39,457 bases of DNA, from assembly GCA_903870685.1 (NCBI GenBank), contig CAIQDX010000137.1:1-39457 (forward strand), written 5' to 3'. The position numbers and the translations under genes are program-made. Below, piece after piece: positions 8,342-17,423 of this stretch (position 1 is the first letter of the stretch; each line of letters begins with the position of its first letter). This stretch comes from an uncultured Chitinophagaceae bacterium. GTDB taxonomy: Bacteria > Bacteroidota > Bacteroidia > Chitinophagales > Chitinophagaceae. The notes beneath the pieces were generated by a model. That model searched no databases, was not told where the DNA came from, and saw only the letters and a program-made list of their open reading frames with translations.

Positions 8342-8383
8342 GTGAGAAACTAAAATATGAAAACTGAAAAACTAAAATGCAAA

Positions 8384-10048
8384 CTAATTCTTCTTTTGTT
8401 CTTTTGCCCAGGCATCTTTTAAAGTAACCGTTCTATTAAAGATTATTTTATTAGAATTTGAATCTTTATCCAAACAAAAATATCCTTTGCGAATAAATTG
8501 ATAACGGTCAACTAAATTCGATCCTTTCAATGCGGGTTCTGCATAAGCGGTTTTAATGATCTGCAAAGAATCGGGATTAATATGATCTTTAAAATCGCCT
8601 TCAGCAGCATCAACATTTTCGGCAGTAAATAATCTGTCGTACAATCTTATTTCTGCTGCAACAGCATGTTGTACACTAACCCAATGTAAAGTTCCTTTCA
8701 CTTTTAATCCGCTGGAATCGCCGCCACTCCTGCTTTCCGGCAAATACGAACAATTAAGTTGAATGATATTTCCGGTTGCATCTTTTATTACTTCATCACA
8801 TGTAATGATGTATGCACTTTTTAACCGAACCATTTGTCCGGGCGCTAAACGAAAATATTTTTTTGAAGGATTCTCCATAAAATCTTCTCGTTCTATATAT
8901 AGTTCGCGACTAAATGGAACTTCTCTGAATCCGCCATTTTCATTCTCAGGATTATTTTCACTTTGTAATAATTCTACTTTTCCTTCTTCATAATTAGTGA
9001 TAACAATTTTTATAGGATCGAATACTACCATTCGGCGCAAAGCAATTTTGTTAAGATGTTCCCGAACACAAAATTCAAGCAATCCAAAATCAATTAAGTT
9101 TTCTCTTTTGGCCACACCGATCTTATCGCAGAATTCATGAATACTTTCAGGAGTAAAACCTCTTCTGCGCATACCGCAAATGGTTGGCATACGAGGATCA
9201 TCCCAGCCATTCACAATATTCTCATTCACTAATTGCAATAATTTTCGTTTACTCATAATGGTATAAGTAACATTCAATCTTGCAAATTCATATTGATGTG
9301 ATGGAAATATTTCTAATTGTTCAATCATCCAATCATACAAAGCACGGTGTGGAATAAATTCCAAAGTGCAAATGCTATGTGTGATATTTTCAATAGAATC
9401 GCTTTGTCCGTGTGCAAAATCATACATCGGATAAATACACCAATTATCTCCGGTACGATGATGATGTGCATGTTTAATTCTATAAATGATCGGGTCGCGT
9501 AACAACATATTATTCGAACCCATATCAATTTTTGCACGCAATACTTTAGTGCCATCAGGATATTTTCCTGCACGCATTTCTTCGAATAATGTTATATTTT
9601 CTTCAACAGATCTTTCGGAATATTTATTTCTTTTGCCAGTTGTTGATGGCGTTCCTTTTTGTTCTGCAATTTCATCGCTGGTACTATCATCAACATAAGC
9701 CAATCCCTTTTTAATTAATGAAATGGCGAATTGATATAAGGCTTCAAAATAATCGGAAGCATAAAATTCATTTGCCCAGTTAAAGCCCAGCCATTGCACA
9801 TCTTCTTTAATGCTGTCAACATATTCTGTTTCTTCGGTAGAAGGATTTGTATCGTCGAAACGAAGATTTGTTTTACCGCCATATTTATTTGCCAAACCAA
9901 AATTTAAACAAATACTTTTTGCATGTCCCATATGCAAATAACCGTTCGGTTCCGGTGGAAAGCGTGTTACAATTGATTTGTATTTTCCATCGGCTAAATC
10001 CGCTTCAATGATTTCTTCAATAAAATTCAGACTCTTTTCGTCACTCAT
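8384..10048 (-). CDS. glnS: Glutaminyl-tRNA synthetase
   Basis: GlnRS charges tRNA-Gln with glutamine. The 554-residue length matches bacterial GlnRS. The class I signature is PPEPNGYLHMGHAKS (HMGH at 39-42), and the KMSKS equivalent is IMSKRKL (MSK at 265-267). Other family blocks are LRFDDTNPSTEETEYVDSI, the RDPIIYRIKHAHHHRTGDNW segment (185-203), YDFAHGQSDSIENITHS, and the C-terminal anticodon-binding domain with IEREDF and LHWVSVQHAV. Presence of GlnRS suggests direct glutaminylation of tRNA-Gln rather than the GatCAB route. It is the first gene of a probable minus-strand operon with tilS. Confidence 0.97.
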   Translation of the reverse strand: MSDEKSLNFIEEIIEADLADGKYKSIVTRFPPEPNGYLHMGHAKSICLNFGLANKYGGKTNLRFDDTNPSTEETEYVDSIKEDVQWLGFNWANEFYASDYFEALYQFAISLIKKGLAYVDDSTSDEIAEQKGTPSTTGKRNKYSERSVEENITLFEEMRAGKYPDGTKVLRAKIDMGSNNMLLRDPIIYRIKHAHHHRTGDNWCIYPMYDFAHGQSDSIENITHSICTLEFIPHRALYDWMIEQLEIFPSHQYEFARLNVTYTIMSKRKLLQLVNENIVNGWDDPRMPTICGMRRRGFTPESIHEFCDKIGVAKRENLIDFGLLEFCVREHLNKIALRRMVVFDPIKIVITNYEEGKVELLQSENNPENENGGFREVPFSRELYIEREDFMENPSKKYFRLAPGQMVRLKSAYIITCDEVIKDATGNIIQLNCSYLPESRSGGDSSGLKVKGTLHWVSVQHAVAAEIRLYDRLFTAENVDAAEGDFKDHINPDSLQIIKTAYAEPALKGSNLVDRYQFIRKGYFCLDKDSNSNKIIFNRTVTLKDAWAKEQKKN

Positions 10049-10068
10049 ATTTTAATTCTTCTGTATTG

Positions 10069-10076
10069 CAAATGTA
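10069..10076 (-). promoter_or_regulatory. -7 element (TACATTTG) for glnS
   Basis: Exact TAnnTTTG on the minus strand, 20 bases before the glnS ATG at 10048. No clear TTTG is seen at the -33 position, so support comes from the -7 match and its position only. Confidence 0.4.
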
Positions 10077-10195
10077 AGCGATGAGAAGATAAGATGGTTT
10101 GACGATGAAAAGTTTAGTGGTTTTGGGTAATCTCATAAAAAAATAATTTCATAAGAAATGATTTCATAATTTTCAATTCCGAAAACTGTTAAATT

Positions 10196-10219
10196 TTTTA
10201 TTGCTGTGCAGCAATAAAA
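10196..10219. promoter_or_regulatory. 11-bp inverted repeat in the glnS / secreted-protein divergent region
   Basis: TTTTATTGCTG and CAGCAATAAAA pair perfectly around TG. The repeat abuts the TAGATTTG -7 element at 10220 and so fills the space between -33 and -7, the usual position of a repressor operator. There is no T-run of terminator type and no gene transcribed into it from either side. Confidence 0.45.
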
Positions 10220-10227
10220 TAGATTTG
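10220..10227 (+). promoter_or_regulatory. -7 element (TAGATTTG) for the T9SS client gene
   Basis: Exact TAnnTTTG match, 28 bases before the ATG at 10256. TTTG at the -33 position is not evident; TATTG at 10199-10203 is the nearest candidate and overlaps the inverted repeat. Confidence 0.45.
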
Positions 10228-10255
10228 TGACATCTATATAAATGAATTCTGTTTG

Positions 10256-12286
10256 ATGAGAAGATTAGCGTTGATATTATTTATATTTTTTCTCCAGTAT
10301 CATTCTTTTGGACAAGTTTGTTCAACATTAGGACAAACACCCGGAACAGCTTTTCCTGTTTGCGGTACAGACACTTTTTATCAAGGTACAGTTCCGAATT
10401 GTGGTGGTGCTTTATTTCCGGATATATGTAAAGGCGATGGGCTTTCAGATATGAATCCTTTTTATTATACATTCACCTGCTTCAGTACCGGCACTTTGGG
10501 TTTTTTAATAACTCCGCTTGATTTGGGCGACGATTACGATTGGCAGATATTTGATATCACCGGTGTTAGTCCAACAGATATTTTTACAAATTCATCTTTA
10601 AATGTTGCATACAATTGGTCGGGCGTAACGGGTTTAACCGGAGCATCACCATCTGGAACTTCATTATTTAATTGCGGAGGAGTTGCATATCCTCCTTTCA
10701 GTGCAATGCCTACGCTGATTCAAGGGCATAAATATTTATTGATGATTAGTCATTTCAATACTTTCAAACCAGGGAGTACCGGTTATAAATTATCTTTTAA
10801 TGGTGGATCAGCAAGTATTACAGATACTACCAAACCTGCCATTAAAGGGGCTACGGCAATTTGCGATGGAGAAAAAATGGTAGTATTTCTTTCTAAAAAA
10901 ATGAAATGTAATTCGCTTGCAGCAAATGGAAGTGATTTTACTTTATCGCCTCTTGCAGCTAATGTTATTGGTGCTATTGGTAATAATTGCGCTGCCGGTT
11001 TTGATCTGGATACTGTTTATCTTTCTTTAGATAAACCACTAGCACCGGGAAAATATACCATACTAGCCAAAGTAGGAAGCGATGGCAATACATTATTAGA
11101 TAATTGTGCGAATGGAATTATGCCGGGAGATTCTGCTAATGTTGTTGTAAAGCCTGTTATACCCACTTTAATGGACAGTGCTAGTTTTATTAATTGCAAT
11201 CCTCAAAAAATATTTCTCTTTTTTAAAACACCTATTTATTGTAATTCGATCGCAGCAGATGGAAGTGATTTTATTTTATCAGGTCCATCTTCAGTTAATG
11301 TTGTGAAAGCAACTCCGTTATTATGTTTATTAAATCCAATATTAGGTGCAACATTTGCAACCGGAATCGAATTAGATTTATCGGCACCTCTTTTTAACGG
11401 CGGAACATATATTTTGAAGTTAGTGAAAGGTACTGATGGCAATACATTAATTAATGAGTGCGACTTACCTATTGCATTGAACTCCACATTGAATATTAAA
11501 GTAGATCAAAGTGTTTCTGCCACCATTAATTTAAAAGTAAATTATGGTTGTAAGATCGATTCAGTCAGCATTACGCACAATGGCGCTTTTGGAGTAAATC
11601 AATGGCAATGGATATTTGACAGTACAATAATCAGCAGCACAGAAAATAATATGTTGTACTATAAAATTTTTGGAACAAAAACTGTAAAACTTTATGTTAC
11701 AAACGGATTTTGTTCAGATTCTTCCAGTCTTACTTATACCTTACCAACACCAAATTTGAAAGCAGTTTTTACTGCGCCTGATTTTGCTTGCCCTTCAGAC
11801 ACTATTCAATTTATTAATAGCAGTATTGGAAATATTCAATTCTGGGATTGGGATTTCAGTAACGGACAAACAAGTATTCTACAAAATCCACCTGCACAAA
11901 TGTATCCTCCAGGTTCTTCATTAAAATATTATCCTGTACGATTATCTGTCACAGATTCTATCGGATGTTCGGATACAACGTATAAAGCCATTCAGGTTGC
12001 ACCTAACTGTTATATTGCAGTGCCATCGGCATTTACGCCCAATGGCGATGGATTAAATGATTATCTCTATCCGTTAAATGCATATAAAGCCACCAATCTT
12101 TTATTCCGTGTTTTTAATCGTTACGGTCAAATGATTTTTGAAACAAGAGACTGGACAATTAAATGGGATGGTACATTTAAAAATATCCAACAACCTAGCG
12201 GAACATATGTTTGGACATTAGATTTTACAGAACCAACTACCGGGTTAAAAATCTCTCAGAAAGGAACAACTGTTTTGCTTAGGTAA
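10256..12286 (+). CDS. Secreted T9SS client with PKD and gliding-motility-type C-terminal domain
   Basis: The 676-residue protein starts with a signal peptide (MRRLALILFIFFLQYHSFGQ). The N-terminal ~170 residues contain SAFVC-like Cys-rich sequence of unknown fold. Two tandem Ig-like repeats follow (about 190-415): both carry CNS(L/I)AA(N/D)GSDF and later G(S/T)DGNTL(L/I)(D/N)(N/E)C, spaced by 111 residues. A PKD-like domain (about 500-585, with FWDWDFSNGQTS and VTDSIGCSDTT) precedes the CHU_C type-B sorting domain (PSAFTPNGDGLNDYLYPL ... FNRYGQMIFE ... WDGTFKNIQQPSGTYVWTL ... KGTTVLLR). It is therefore expected to be exported by Sec, then by the type IX system, and to end up outside the cell. 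A TTG directly before the ATG would add one residue. The binding target is unknown. Confidence 0.9.
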   Translation: MRRLALILFIFFLQYHSFGQVCSTLGQTPGTAFPVCGTDTFYQGTVPNCGGALFPDICKGDGLSDMNPFYYTFTCFSTGTLGFLITPLDLGDDYDWQIFDITGVSPTDIFTNSSLNVAYNWSGVTGLTGASPSGTSLFNCGGVAYPPFSAMPTLIQGHKYLLMISHFNTFKPGSTGYKLSFNGGSASITDTTKPAIKGATAICDGEKMVVFLSKKMKCNSLAANGSDFTLSPLAANVIGAIGNNCAAGFDLDTVYLSLDKPLAPGKYTILAKVGSDGNTLLDNCANGIMPGDSANVVVKPVIPTLMDSASFINCNPQKIFLFFKTPIYCNSIAADGSDFILSGPSSVNVVKATPLLCLLNPILGATFATGIELDLSAPLFNGGTYILKLVKGTDGNTLINECDLPIALNSTLNIKVDQSVSATINLKVNYGCKIDSVSITHNGAFGVNQWQWIFDSTIISSTENNMLYYKIFGTKTVKLYVTNGFCSDSSSLTYTLPTPNLKAVFTAPDFACPSDTIQFINSSIGNIQFWDWDFSNGQTSILQNPPAQMYPPGSSLKYYPVRLSVTDSIGCSDTTYKAIQVAPNCYIAVPSAFTPNGDGLNDYLYPLNAYKATNLLFRVFNRYGQMIFETRDWTIKWDGTFKNIQQPSGTYVWTLDFTEPTTGLKISQKGTTVLLR

Positions 12287-12331
12287 ACTATCCTTTTCTT
12301 CGTGATTCCTTCGTGTTTTCTTATTATATCG

Positions 12332-12380
12332 TTGCTGTTTTGTTCGAGTGCTTAGCAACAATGCTCGAACAAAACAGCAA
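12332..12380. repeat. 17-bp inverted repeat between convergent genes
   Basis: TTGCTGTTTTGTTCGAG (12332-12348) and its exact complement (12364-12380) flank a 15-base loop that itself contains TGCTTAGCA. It lies between the convergent secreted-protein and hutH genes. Neither side carries a T-run, so it is not a standard intrinsic terminator, although it could still stop transcription or protect 3' ends. Confidence 0.8.
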
Positions 12381-12452
12381 AAAAATACGACTAAAGTAAT
12401 ACTCTAGTAATAAGGAACTAACAAAAAAACCTTTGCAGTTGCCGCCAAATAA

Positions 12453-13946
12453 TTATTCTGCTGAATAATTTTGAATGAATGAGATGGCTGCGATCATATC
12501 ATCATGCAACACTCTATCCACTTCATTGAAAGAAACAACTTTTCTGAAATCAGTATATAATTTTTCAAGTATTACAGAACTTTTTGCAGGACGCCTAAAA
12601 TCCAATGCCTGTGCGGCGGACAGCAATTCAATCGCCAATACTTTTTCCACATTATTTACGATGCGCAATAATTTTGTTGCAGCATTGGCACCCATACTAA
12701 CATGATCTTCCTGGTTGTTGGAAGATGAAATACTATCAACACTTGCAGGTGTACATAATTGTTTATTCTCACTAACAATACCAGCTGCTGTGTATTGAGG
12801 AATCATGAAACCACTATTCAACCCCGGTTCTTTCACAAGAAATAATGGAAGATTTCTTTGTCCGCTAATGAGTTGATAAATTCTTCTTTCGCTAATGTTT
12901 GCCAATTCACTCATGGCAATACTTAAAAAATCTAAAGTAAGAGCCAATGGTTGTCCGTGAAAATTACCACCGCTAACAATGATATCTTCATCAGGAAAAA
13001 TATTGGGATTATCTGTAACCGAATTTATTTCCTGAATAAAAACTTGCAGCACATAATTAAAAGTATCTTTTGTAGCTCCATGAACCTGAGGCACACAACG
13101 GAATGAATATGGATCCTGAACCTGTTGTTTTTTTCGGGAAATAATTTCACTTCCCTTTAAATATTTATTTATTGTTGATGCAGTTTCAACTTGTCCTTTG
13201 TGCGGACGAACTTTATGAATTAATTCATTCAATGCTTCTGTAGTACAATCGAAAGCATCATAAGATAATGCAGTTATTAAATCTGCCATCTTCAATAAGT
13301 GCTCACATTTCTTCAGACAAAAAATTCCGTACGAACTCATGAATTGCGTTCCATTTATCAACGCTAATCCTTCTTTACTTTGTAATTTAATTGGTTCCCA
13401 ATCTAATTGTTGTAATGCTTTACCAGCGGGCATTTTAACGCCTTTGAAATAAACTTCACCCAAACCGATCAAAGGTAAACTCATATGACTTAACGGAGAT
13501 AAATCACCAGATGCACCAAGAGAGCCTTGTGTAAAAATTACAGGCAATACATCGTTATTGTACATATCCATTAATCGAATAACTGTTTCAACCTGCACGC
13601 CACTATTACCATAACTAAGCGACTTTATTTTTAACAACAACATCAGTTTCACAATATCATGAGGCACTTCTTCCCCCAAGCCGCAGGCATGGGATTTCAA
13701 TAAATTATATTGTAATTGTTCGATCTGATCTTTATCGATCCTTACATTCTGTAAAAAACCAAATCCGGTATTCACTCCGTACATCAAAGCATCGCTGCTT
13801 TCCAATTTTTTATTCAGATATTGACGGCATTTATCAATTTGAGATATTACTGAGTCGCTAATGGTTAATTGTTGATCTAAATTCAGAAGGTTTTTGATTT
13901 GGATAAAGTGCAACCACTGATCATCAATCGTTAAATTATTCTTCAT
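12453..13946 (-). CDS. hutH: Histidine ammonia-lyase
   Basis: HutH deaminates L-histidine to urocanate. The 497-residue length fits. The MIO cofactor arises from Ala145-Ser146-Gly147 in GSLGASGDLSPLSH. The catalytic-loop Tyr is in LMYGVNTGFG (about 56). The selectivity pair is Ser85-His86 in LLKSHACGLG, as in histidine rather than tyrosine or phenylalanine lyases. Further blocks are LALINGTQFMSSYG, DPYSFRCVPQVHGA, VTDNPNIF and SSNNQEDHVSMG. No hutU, hutI or hutG is adjacent, so the rest of the pathway, if present, is elsewhere. A one-base-short -7 relative (TACTTTG) lies about 22 bases before the ATG. Confidence 0.96.
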   Translation of the reverse strand: MKNNLTIDDQWLHFIQIKNLLNLDQQLTISDSVISQIDKCRQYLNKKLESSDALMYGVNTGFGFLQNVRIDKDQIEQLQYNLLKSHACGLGEEVPHDIVKLMLLLKIKSLSYGNSGVQVETVIRLMDMYNNDVLPVIFTQGSLGASGDLSPLSHMSLPLIGLGEVYFKGVKMPAGKALQQLDWEPIKLQSKEGLALINGTQFMSSYGIFCLKKCEHLLKMADLITALSYDAFDCTTEALNELIHKVRPHKGQVETASTINKYLKGSEIISRKKQQVQDPYSFRCVPQVHGATKDTFNYVLQVFIQEINSVTDNPNIFPDEDIIVSGGNFHGQPLALTLDFLSIAMSELANISERRIYQLISGQRNLPLFLVKEPGLNSGFMIPQYTAAGIVSENKQLCTPASVDSISSSNNQEDHVSMGANAATKLLRIVNNVEKVLAIELLSAAQALDFRRPAKSSVILEKLYTDFRKVVSFNEVDRVLHDDMIAAISFIQNYSAE

Positions 13947-14040
13947 GCAAACAATTCGTTTAATGAGGCAAAGTAAAATGATTTACGATGAATTTATACA
14001 GGAAGATTTACCTATAAAATGAAAAGGATTTGAATCAGTC

Positions 14041-14071
14041 TTGTTTGACTGATATTTTTTCGTTTATTTTG
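14041..14071 (+). promoter_or_regulatory. Probable promoter of tRNA-Arg
   Basis: A TTG/TTTG at 14041-14047 and TATTTTG at 14065-14071 sit 17-21 bases apart, close to the TTTG-N19-21-TAnnTTTG pattern of Bacteroidota (one base short in the -7 element). The tRNA begins 13 bases later. Confidence 0.45.
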
Positions 14072-14084
14072 CGCCTCTGATTAT

Positions 14085-14158
14085 GGTTCGGTAGCTCAGC
14101 TGGATAGAGCACAAACCTTCTAAGTTTGGGGTCATTGGTTCGAATCCAATCCGGATCA
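14085..14158 (+). tRNA. tRNA-Arg (anticodon UCU)
   Basis: A full cloverleaf can be drawn by eye. The acceptor stem GGTTCGG pairs with CCGGATC (two G-U pairs). The D arm is GCTC/GAGC, and the anticodon stem CAAAC/GTTTG encloses the loop CTTCTAA with TCT at positions 34-36. The T arm is ATTGG-TTCGAAT-CCAAT. The discriminator is A, and the CCA end is not encoded. It should read AGA and AGG codons, which are common in AT-rich genomes. Confidence 0.93.
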
Positions 14159-14171
14159 CAATTTTAATTTT

Positions 14172-14208
14172 AAAAGCCGCTCATACTTTAAATAAGAGCG
14201 GCTTTTTT
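14172..14208 (+). terminator. Intrinsic terminator of tRNA-Arg
   Basis: AAAAGCCGCTC pairs with GAGCGGCTTTT around a 13-base loop and ends in TTTTTT. It begins 13 bases after the tRNA. Confidence 0.9.
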
Positions 14209-14220
14209 GTTTGCTATAAT

Positions 14221-14243
14221 AAAAAAAGGTCGCAAAAGCGACC
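14221..14243 (-). terminator. Minus-strand intrinsic terminator, candidate end of a small RNA
   Basis: On the minus strand GGTCGC-TTTT-GCGACC is followed by seven T residues, a textbook terminator. No minus-strand gene lies upstream of it: hutH is on the other side, and the tRNA is plus-strand. A second hairpin precedes it on the same strand (14251-14276: GTTCTA/TAGAAC around a G-rich loop). Confidence 0.6.
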
Positions 14244-14440
14244 CTCTAAAGTTCTAAATCCCCCCAGAAATAGAACATCTAAAATATATTTGAACAGATT
14301 GATTACTACGGATGATAAATAACAATCATTTTATAATAATCGATACAAAATATCTACTTAACAGATAAAATTTTCATCAACTTTATAAAACAAGCATTTC
14401 ACTTTGTGAAACCATGCTTTAAATTGACAGATAAATTGTT
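14244..14440. other. Intergenic region, possible minus-strand small RNA
   Basis: About 200 bases upstream of the sensor kinase. Next to the minus-strand terminator is a GTTCTA...TAGAAC hairpin whose loop is CCCCCC-rich on plus and GGGGGG-rich on minus. No reading frame is convincing. A transcript starting near 14345 on the minus strand (next to an imperfect TATTTTG) would be about 125 nt. The promoter is not well supported, so this is only a candidate. Confidence 0.3.
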
Positions 14441-14470
14441 GTGAGCATATTTTCTGACTATTTTTATAAA

Positions 14471-17410
14471 ATGAGGCGCCTCTGTATAATTGTATCTTTT
14501 TTATTCTTCAATTTGGTTGTAACTGCTCAGGAATTTAAAGCACAACAAGTAAAAGGATTACCGACCGAAGAGATATTTAATATTTATTCGGATAGTAAAG
14601 GCTTTTTATGGGTTGCAAATTCTTTAGGATTAAGCAGGTTTGATGGTATTTCATTTACAAATTTTCATAATGCCGAAGAGTCGTCTTTAGGTGTAACAGA
14701 TATATTGGAAGATAAGCAGGGAAGAATTTGGTGTCACAATTTTAATGGACAAATATTTTATGTTGAAAATGAAAAAATGAAACTATTGCATGAATACAAA
14801 TATGCAGAAGAATCATTTTTCCCACGTTTGGTTTTATTAGGCGATGAATTAATAGCCAGTTCGGAGAAAGGTCTTTTCATTTGTAATACTTCCAATATGC
14901 AGTGCAAATATTTGTATTACAATAAAAATAAAAAAATAAGTTCTTTGGCAAGGGTTGCTGATGTGATCTATGTGTATGATGGAGAGAGATGGATATGTTA
15001 CAATTCGGGAAAAGGTATTTCTGAAATGCATTTCAGAAATAAAACAAACGAGCTTTTCACAAATGCCGATCCTGCTATTCAACCGCTAATAACTTCCGAC
15101 ACTATTTATTCGAAAGATTTTAAAAGCAAGATTTTTAAATTCATTATCTCTAAAGACACTGTCATTCTTGCACAAGTTATTAATGAAAAAAGTTTTGTAA
15201 ATAATATTACAACTAACAATAAAACAATTTGGATAAATACAAAAAAAGAAAGTTATACAACAGATGGAAAGCAAAAAATTAAAAACTTTAATTTAACTGA
15301 TATCATTACCGATCGCGAGGGAAATACATGGTACAGTAGTTTAGAAAAAGGTTTATGGATTCAACCAAAATTAAAAATATGGGAAGAATCAAGTTTAAAA
15401 TCATTAAGCAAGGACGATTTTGTTAGATGTTCTCAAAAGCAAAAGGGTGTTGTTTTATACGGCACACAAAATGGTGATCTATTTGTAAAAAGTATTACAA
15501 GTAAAAAAGTAACCAATCATTTTAAGTTACCTACAAAGGCAGGCTCCATAGAAAATATATTTGTCCTCTCTGAAGACGAATTTTTAATCGCACCATCCAT
15601 TGGTACTTATCTGGTAAATACAAAGTGGAATGAAATCTATCAACTATCAGATCAGGAAACCATTAAAAGTATTGTTTTAGCTGACGATGCCTTTTATGTA
15701 GCGTATTCCAGATCATTTTCATTTATTAATAAACCAAAAGATAAAAACAATACCAGATTAGAATACGAGAAAAATTATATTAAACAACTCGTCGAAAACT
15801 TTAAAAATAAAACTATCTTAAGAGATAAAAGATGCTACACTGTTTGTATTGATTCTTCTAAGAAAAAAATATTTGCTTCTTTTAAAGATGGTTTATATGA
15901 GTATAATAACAAAGAATTCAGATCAATACTTTTTCATGATACAATCATAGCTTCTATATCGCTTCAGTACGAAAACAATCAGTTATTCATTGGCACTTTA
16001 AATAATGGCATTTTTATTTTAGACAACGCAGGGATAAAAAATATCAATACGTATAACGGATTAGCATCAAACAATATTTTGAAGTTGAAAAGAATTGAAA
16101 ATTCATTATTTATCATCGAGCCAAATAGCCTACAAACTTTAGATCTGAATACAAATAATATTATTAGTACTATTACACTCCCGCTGAACCGATCTGGTTT
16201 AATATATGATGTTTGGAAAGAAGATAGTCTGCTTTATACAGCTTCAAATAAAACAATTTATACTGCATCGTTCCATAGCCTGCGAACTCCAATTATTCCC
16301 AATAATTATTTAATATCAGTTTCACTAAATAATGCAGTTATTGAAAGCGATCCTGCCAAATTATTGTCACTTCCCTACTTTAAGAATGATATAGAATTTA
16401 AAATTGTTTCGCCATCGTTTATTTATCCTGAGGCAACTTATTTTAAATACCGATTAGTAAATGATTATGATACGGCATGGCAGCAAACAAATTCCAATCA
16501 AAGAACAATCTCCTTTTTTTCTTTACAGCCCGGCTTGTATACATTCGAAGCTGTCGCTGTTAATTTTCAAAACAATGTTTCAAAGCCAGTAATTTTTTCT
16601 TTTGAAATTATGAAACCATGGTGGCGACAATTGTGGTTTTTGTTTATTGTTATGATTATTATCATTTTGGTTGTATATGGATTTATCAATTTTAATATTA
16701 AAAATTTGAAAAAACAAAATCTGGGAACAATAGAAAAATTGAACCTTCAAAACGAATTAAGGAAAAGCAGATTATCGACAATTAAAGCTCAGATGAATCC
16801 TCATTTTATTTTTAACAGCCTTAATGCTATCCAGGGTTTTGTGTATAGCGATGATAAGAAGAATGCTACAAAGTATTTAGGTAAATTCAGCAACCTGGTT
16901 AGAAATATTTTAGATAACAGTACAAAGAATGAGATCACTTTAAGTAAAGGAATTGAATTGCTGCATCTTTATCTTGAATTAGAGAAAGTTAGGTTCGAAA
17001 ATAATTTGAACATTCAAATCGAAATAGATAATGACCTTGATACAGAATTTATAAGTATACCGCCGATGCTAATTCAACCTTATGTAGAAAATGCAATTGT
17101 CCACGGATTATTTCATAAAAAAGAAAATAAAGAATTGATTGTAATAATAAAAAAATCTACCCTGGAAGATTATATTGAAATTAGTATAGAGGATAATGGC
17201 ATTGGAAGAAATGCCAGTGAAAAAATAAATAAACAACGCAAAGATCATCTGGGATTTTCGAGCAATGCAAATGCAAAAAGGATCGAACTCTTAAATCAAG
17301 TATTAACAAAAAAAATAAAGGTCGAAATAATTGATAAGAAAGATGAACATCAAAACGATGCCGGCACTTTAGTTATTTTATCCATTCCTATTTTAAAAAC
17401 AATTGACTAA
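14471..17410 (+). CDS. LytS-type sensor histidine kinase with periplasmic two-component propeller
   Basis: The 979-residue protein from the ATG at 14471 begins with a signal peptide (MRRLCIIVSFLFFNLVVTAQ); an upstream GTG at 14441 would place ten extra residues before it. Residues ~25-610 contain Reg_prop-like blades (IFNIYSDSKGFLWVANSLGLSRFDG, DREGNTWYSSLEKGLWI, and a late FIGTLNNGIFIL). A Y_Y_Y domain follows at about 650-725 (FKYRLVNDYDTAWQQTNSNQR, SLQPGLYTFEAVAVN). One membrane span (LWFLFIVMIIIILVVYGFI) leads to a coiled coil and a His_kinase/LytS domain with AQMNPHFIFNSLNAIQGFV (His778) and a HATPase N-box (QPYVENAIVHG). It should sense an extracytoplasmic signal and phosphorylate the regulator encoded 13 bases downstream. 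Confidence 0.93.
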   Translation: MRRLCIIVSFLFFNLVVTAQEFKAQQVKGLPTEEIFNIYSDSKGFLWVANSLGLSRFDGISFTNFHNAEESSLGVTDILEDKQGRIWCHNFNGQIFYVENEKMKLLHEYKYAEESFFPRLVLLGDELIASSEKGLFICNTSNMQCKYLYYNKNKKISSLARVADVIYVYDGERWICYNSGKGISEMHFRNKTNELFTNADPAIQPLITSDTIYSKDFKSKIFKFIISKDTVILAQVINEKSFVNNITTNNKTIWINTKKESYTTDGKQKIKNFNLTDIITDREGNTWYSSLEKGLWIQPKLKIWEESSLKSLSKDDFVRCSQKQKGVVLYGTQNGDLFVKSITSKKVTNHFKLPTKAGSIENIFVLSEDEFLIAPSIGTYLVNTKWNEIYQLSDQETIKSIVLADDAFYVAYSRSFSFINKPKDKNNTRLEYEKNYIKQLVENFKNKTILRDKRCYTVCIDSSKKKIFASFKDGLYEYNNKEFRSILFHDTIIASISLQYENNQLFIGTLNNGIFILDNAGIKNINTYNGLASNNILKLKRIENSLFIIEPNSLQTLDLNTNNIISTITLPLNRSGLIYDVWKEDSLLYTASNKTIYTASFHSLRTPIIPNNYLISVSLNNAVIESDPAKLLSLPYFKNDIEFKIVSPSFIYPEATYFKYRLVNDYDTAWQQTNSNQRTISFFSLQPGLYTFEAVAVNFQNNVSKPVIFSFEIMKPWWRQLWFLFIVMIIIILVVYGFINFNIKNLKKQNLGTIEKLNLQNELRKSRLSTIKAQMNPHFIFNSLNAIQGFVYSDDKKNATKYLGKFSNLVRNILDNSTKNEITLSKGIELLHLYLELEKVRFENNLNIQIEIDNDLDTEFISIPPMLIQPYVENAIVHGLFHKKENKELIVIIKKSTLEDYIEISIEDNGIGRNASEKINKQRKDHLGFSSNANAKRIELLNQVLTKKIKVEIIDKKDEHQNDAGTLVILSIPILKTID

Positions 17411-17423
17411 ACGACCTCTTACT

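Noticed and set aside
12332-12380. Standard intrinsic terminator
   Set aside because: The stem is strong, but no T-run follows on either strand, so I list it as an inverted repeat.
12453-13946. Tyrosine or phenylalanine ammonia-lyase
   Set aside because: The Ser85-His86 pair in the selectivity position is that of histidine ammonia-lyases.
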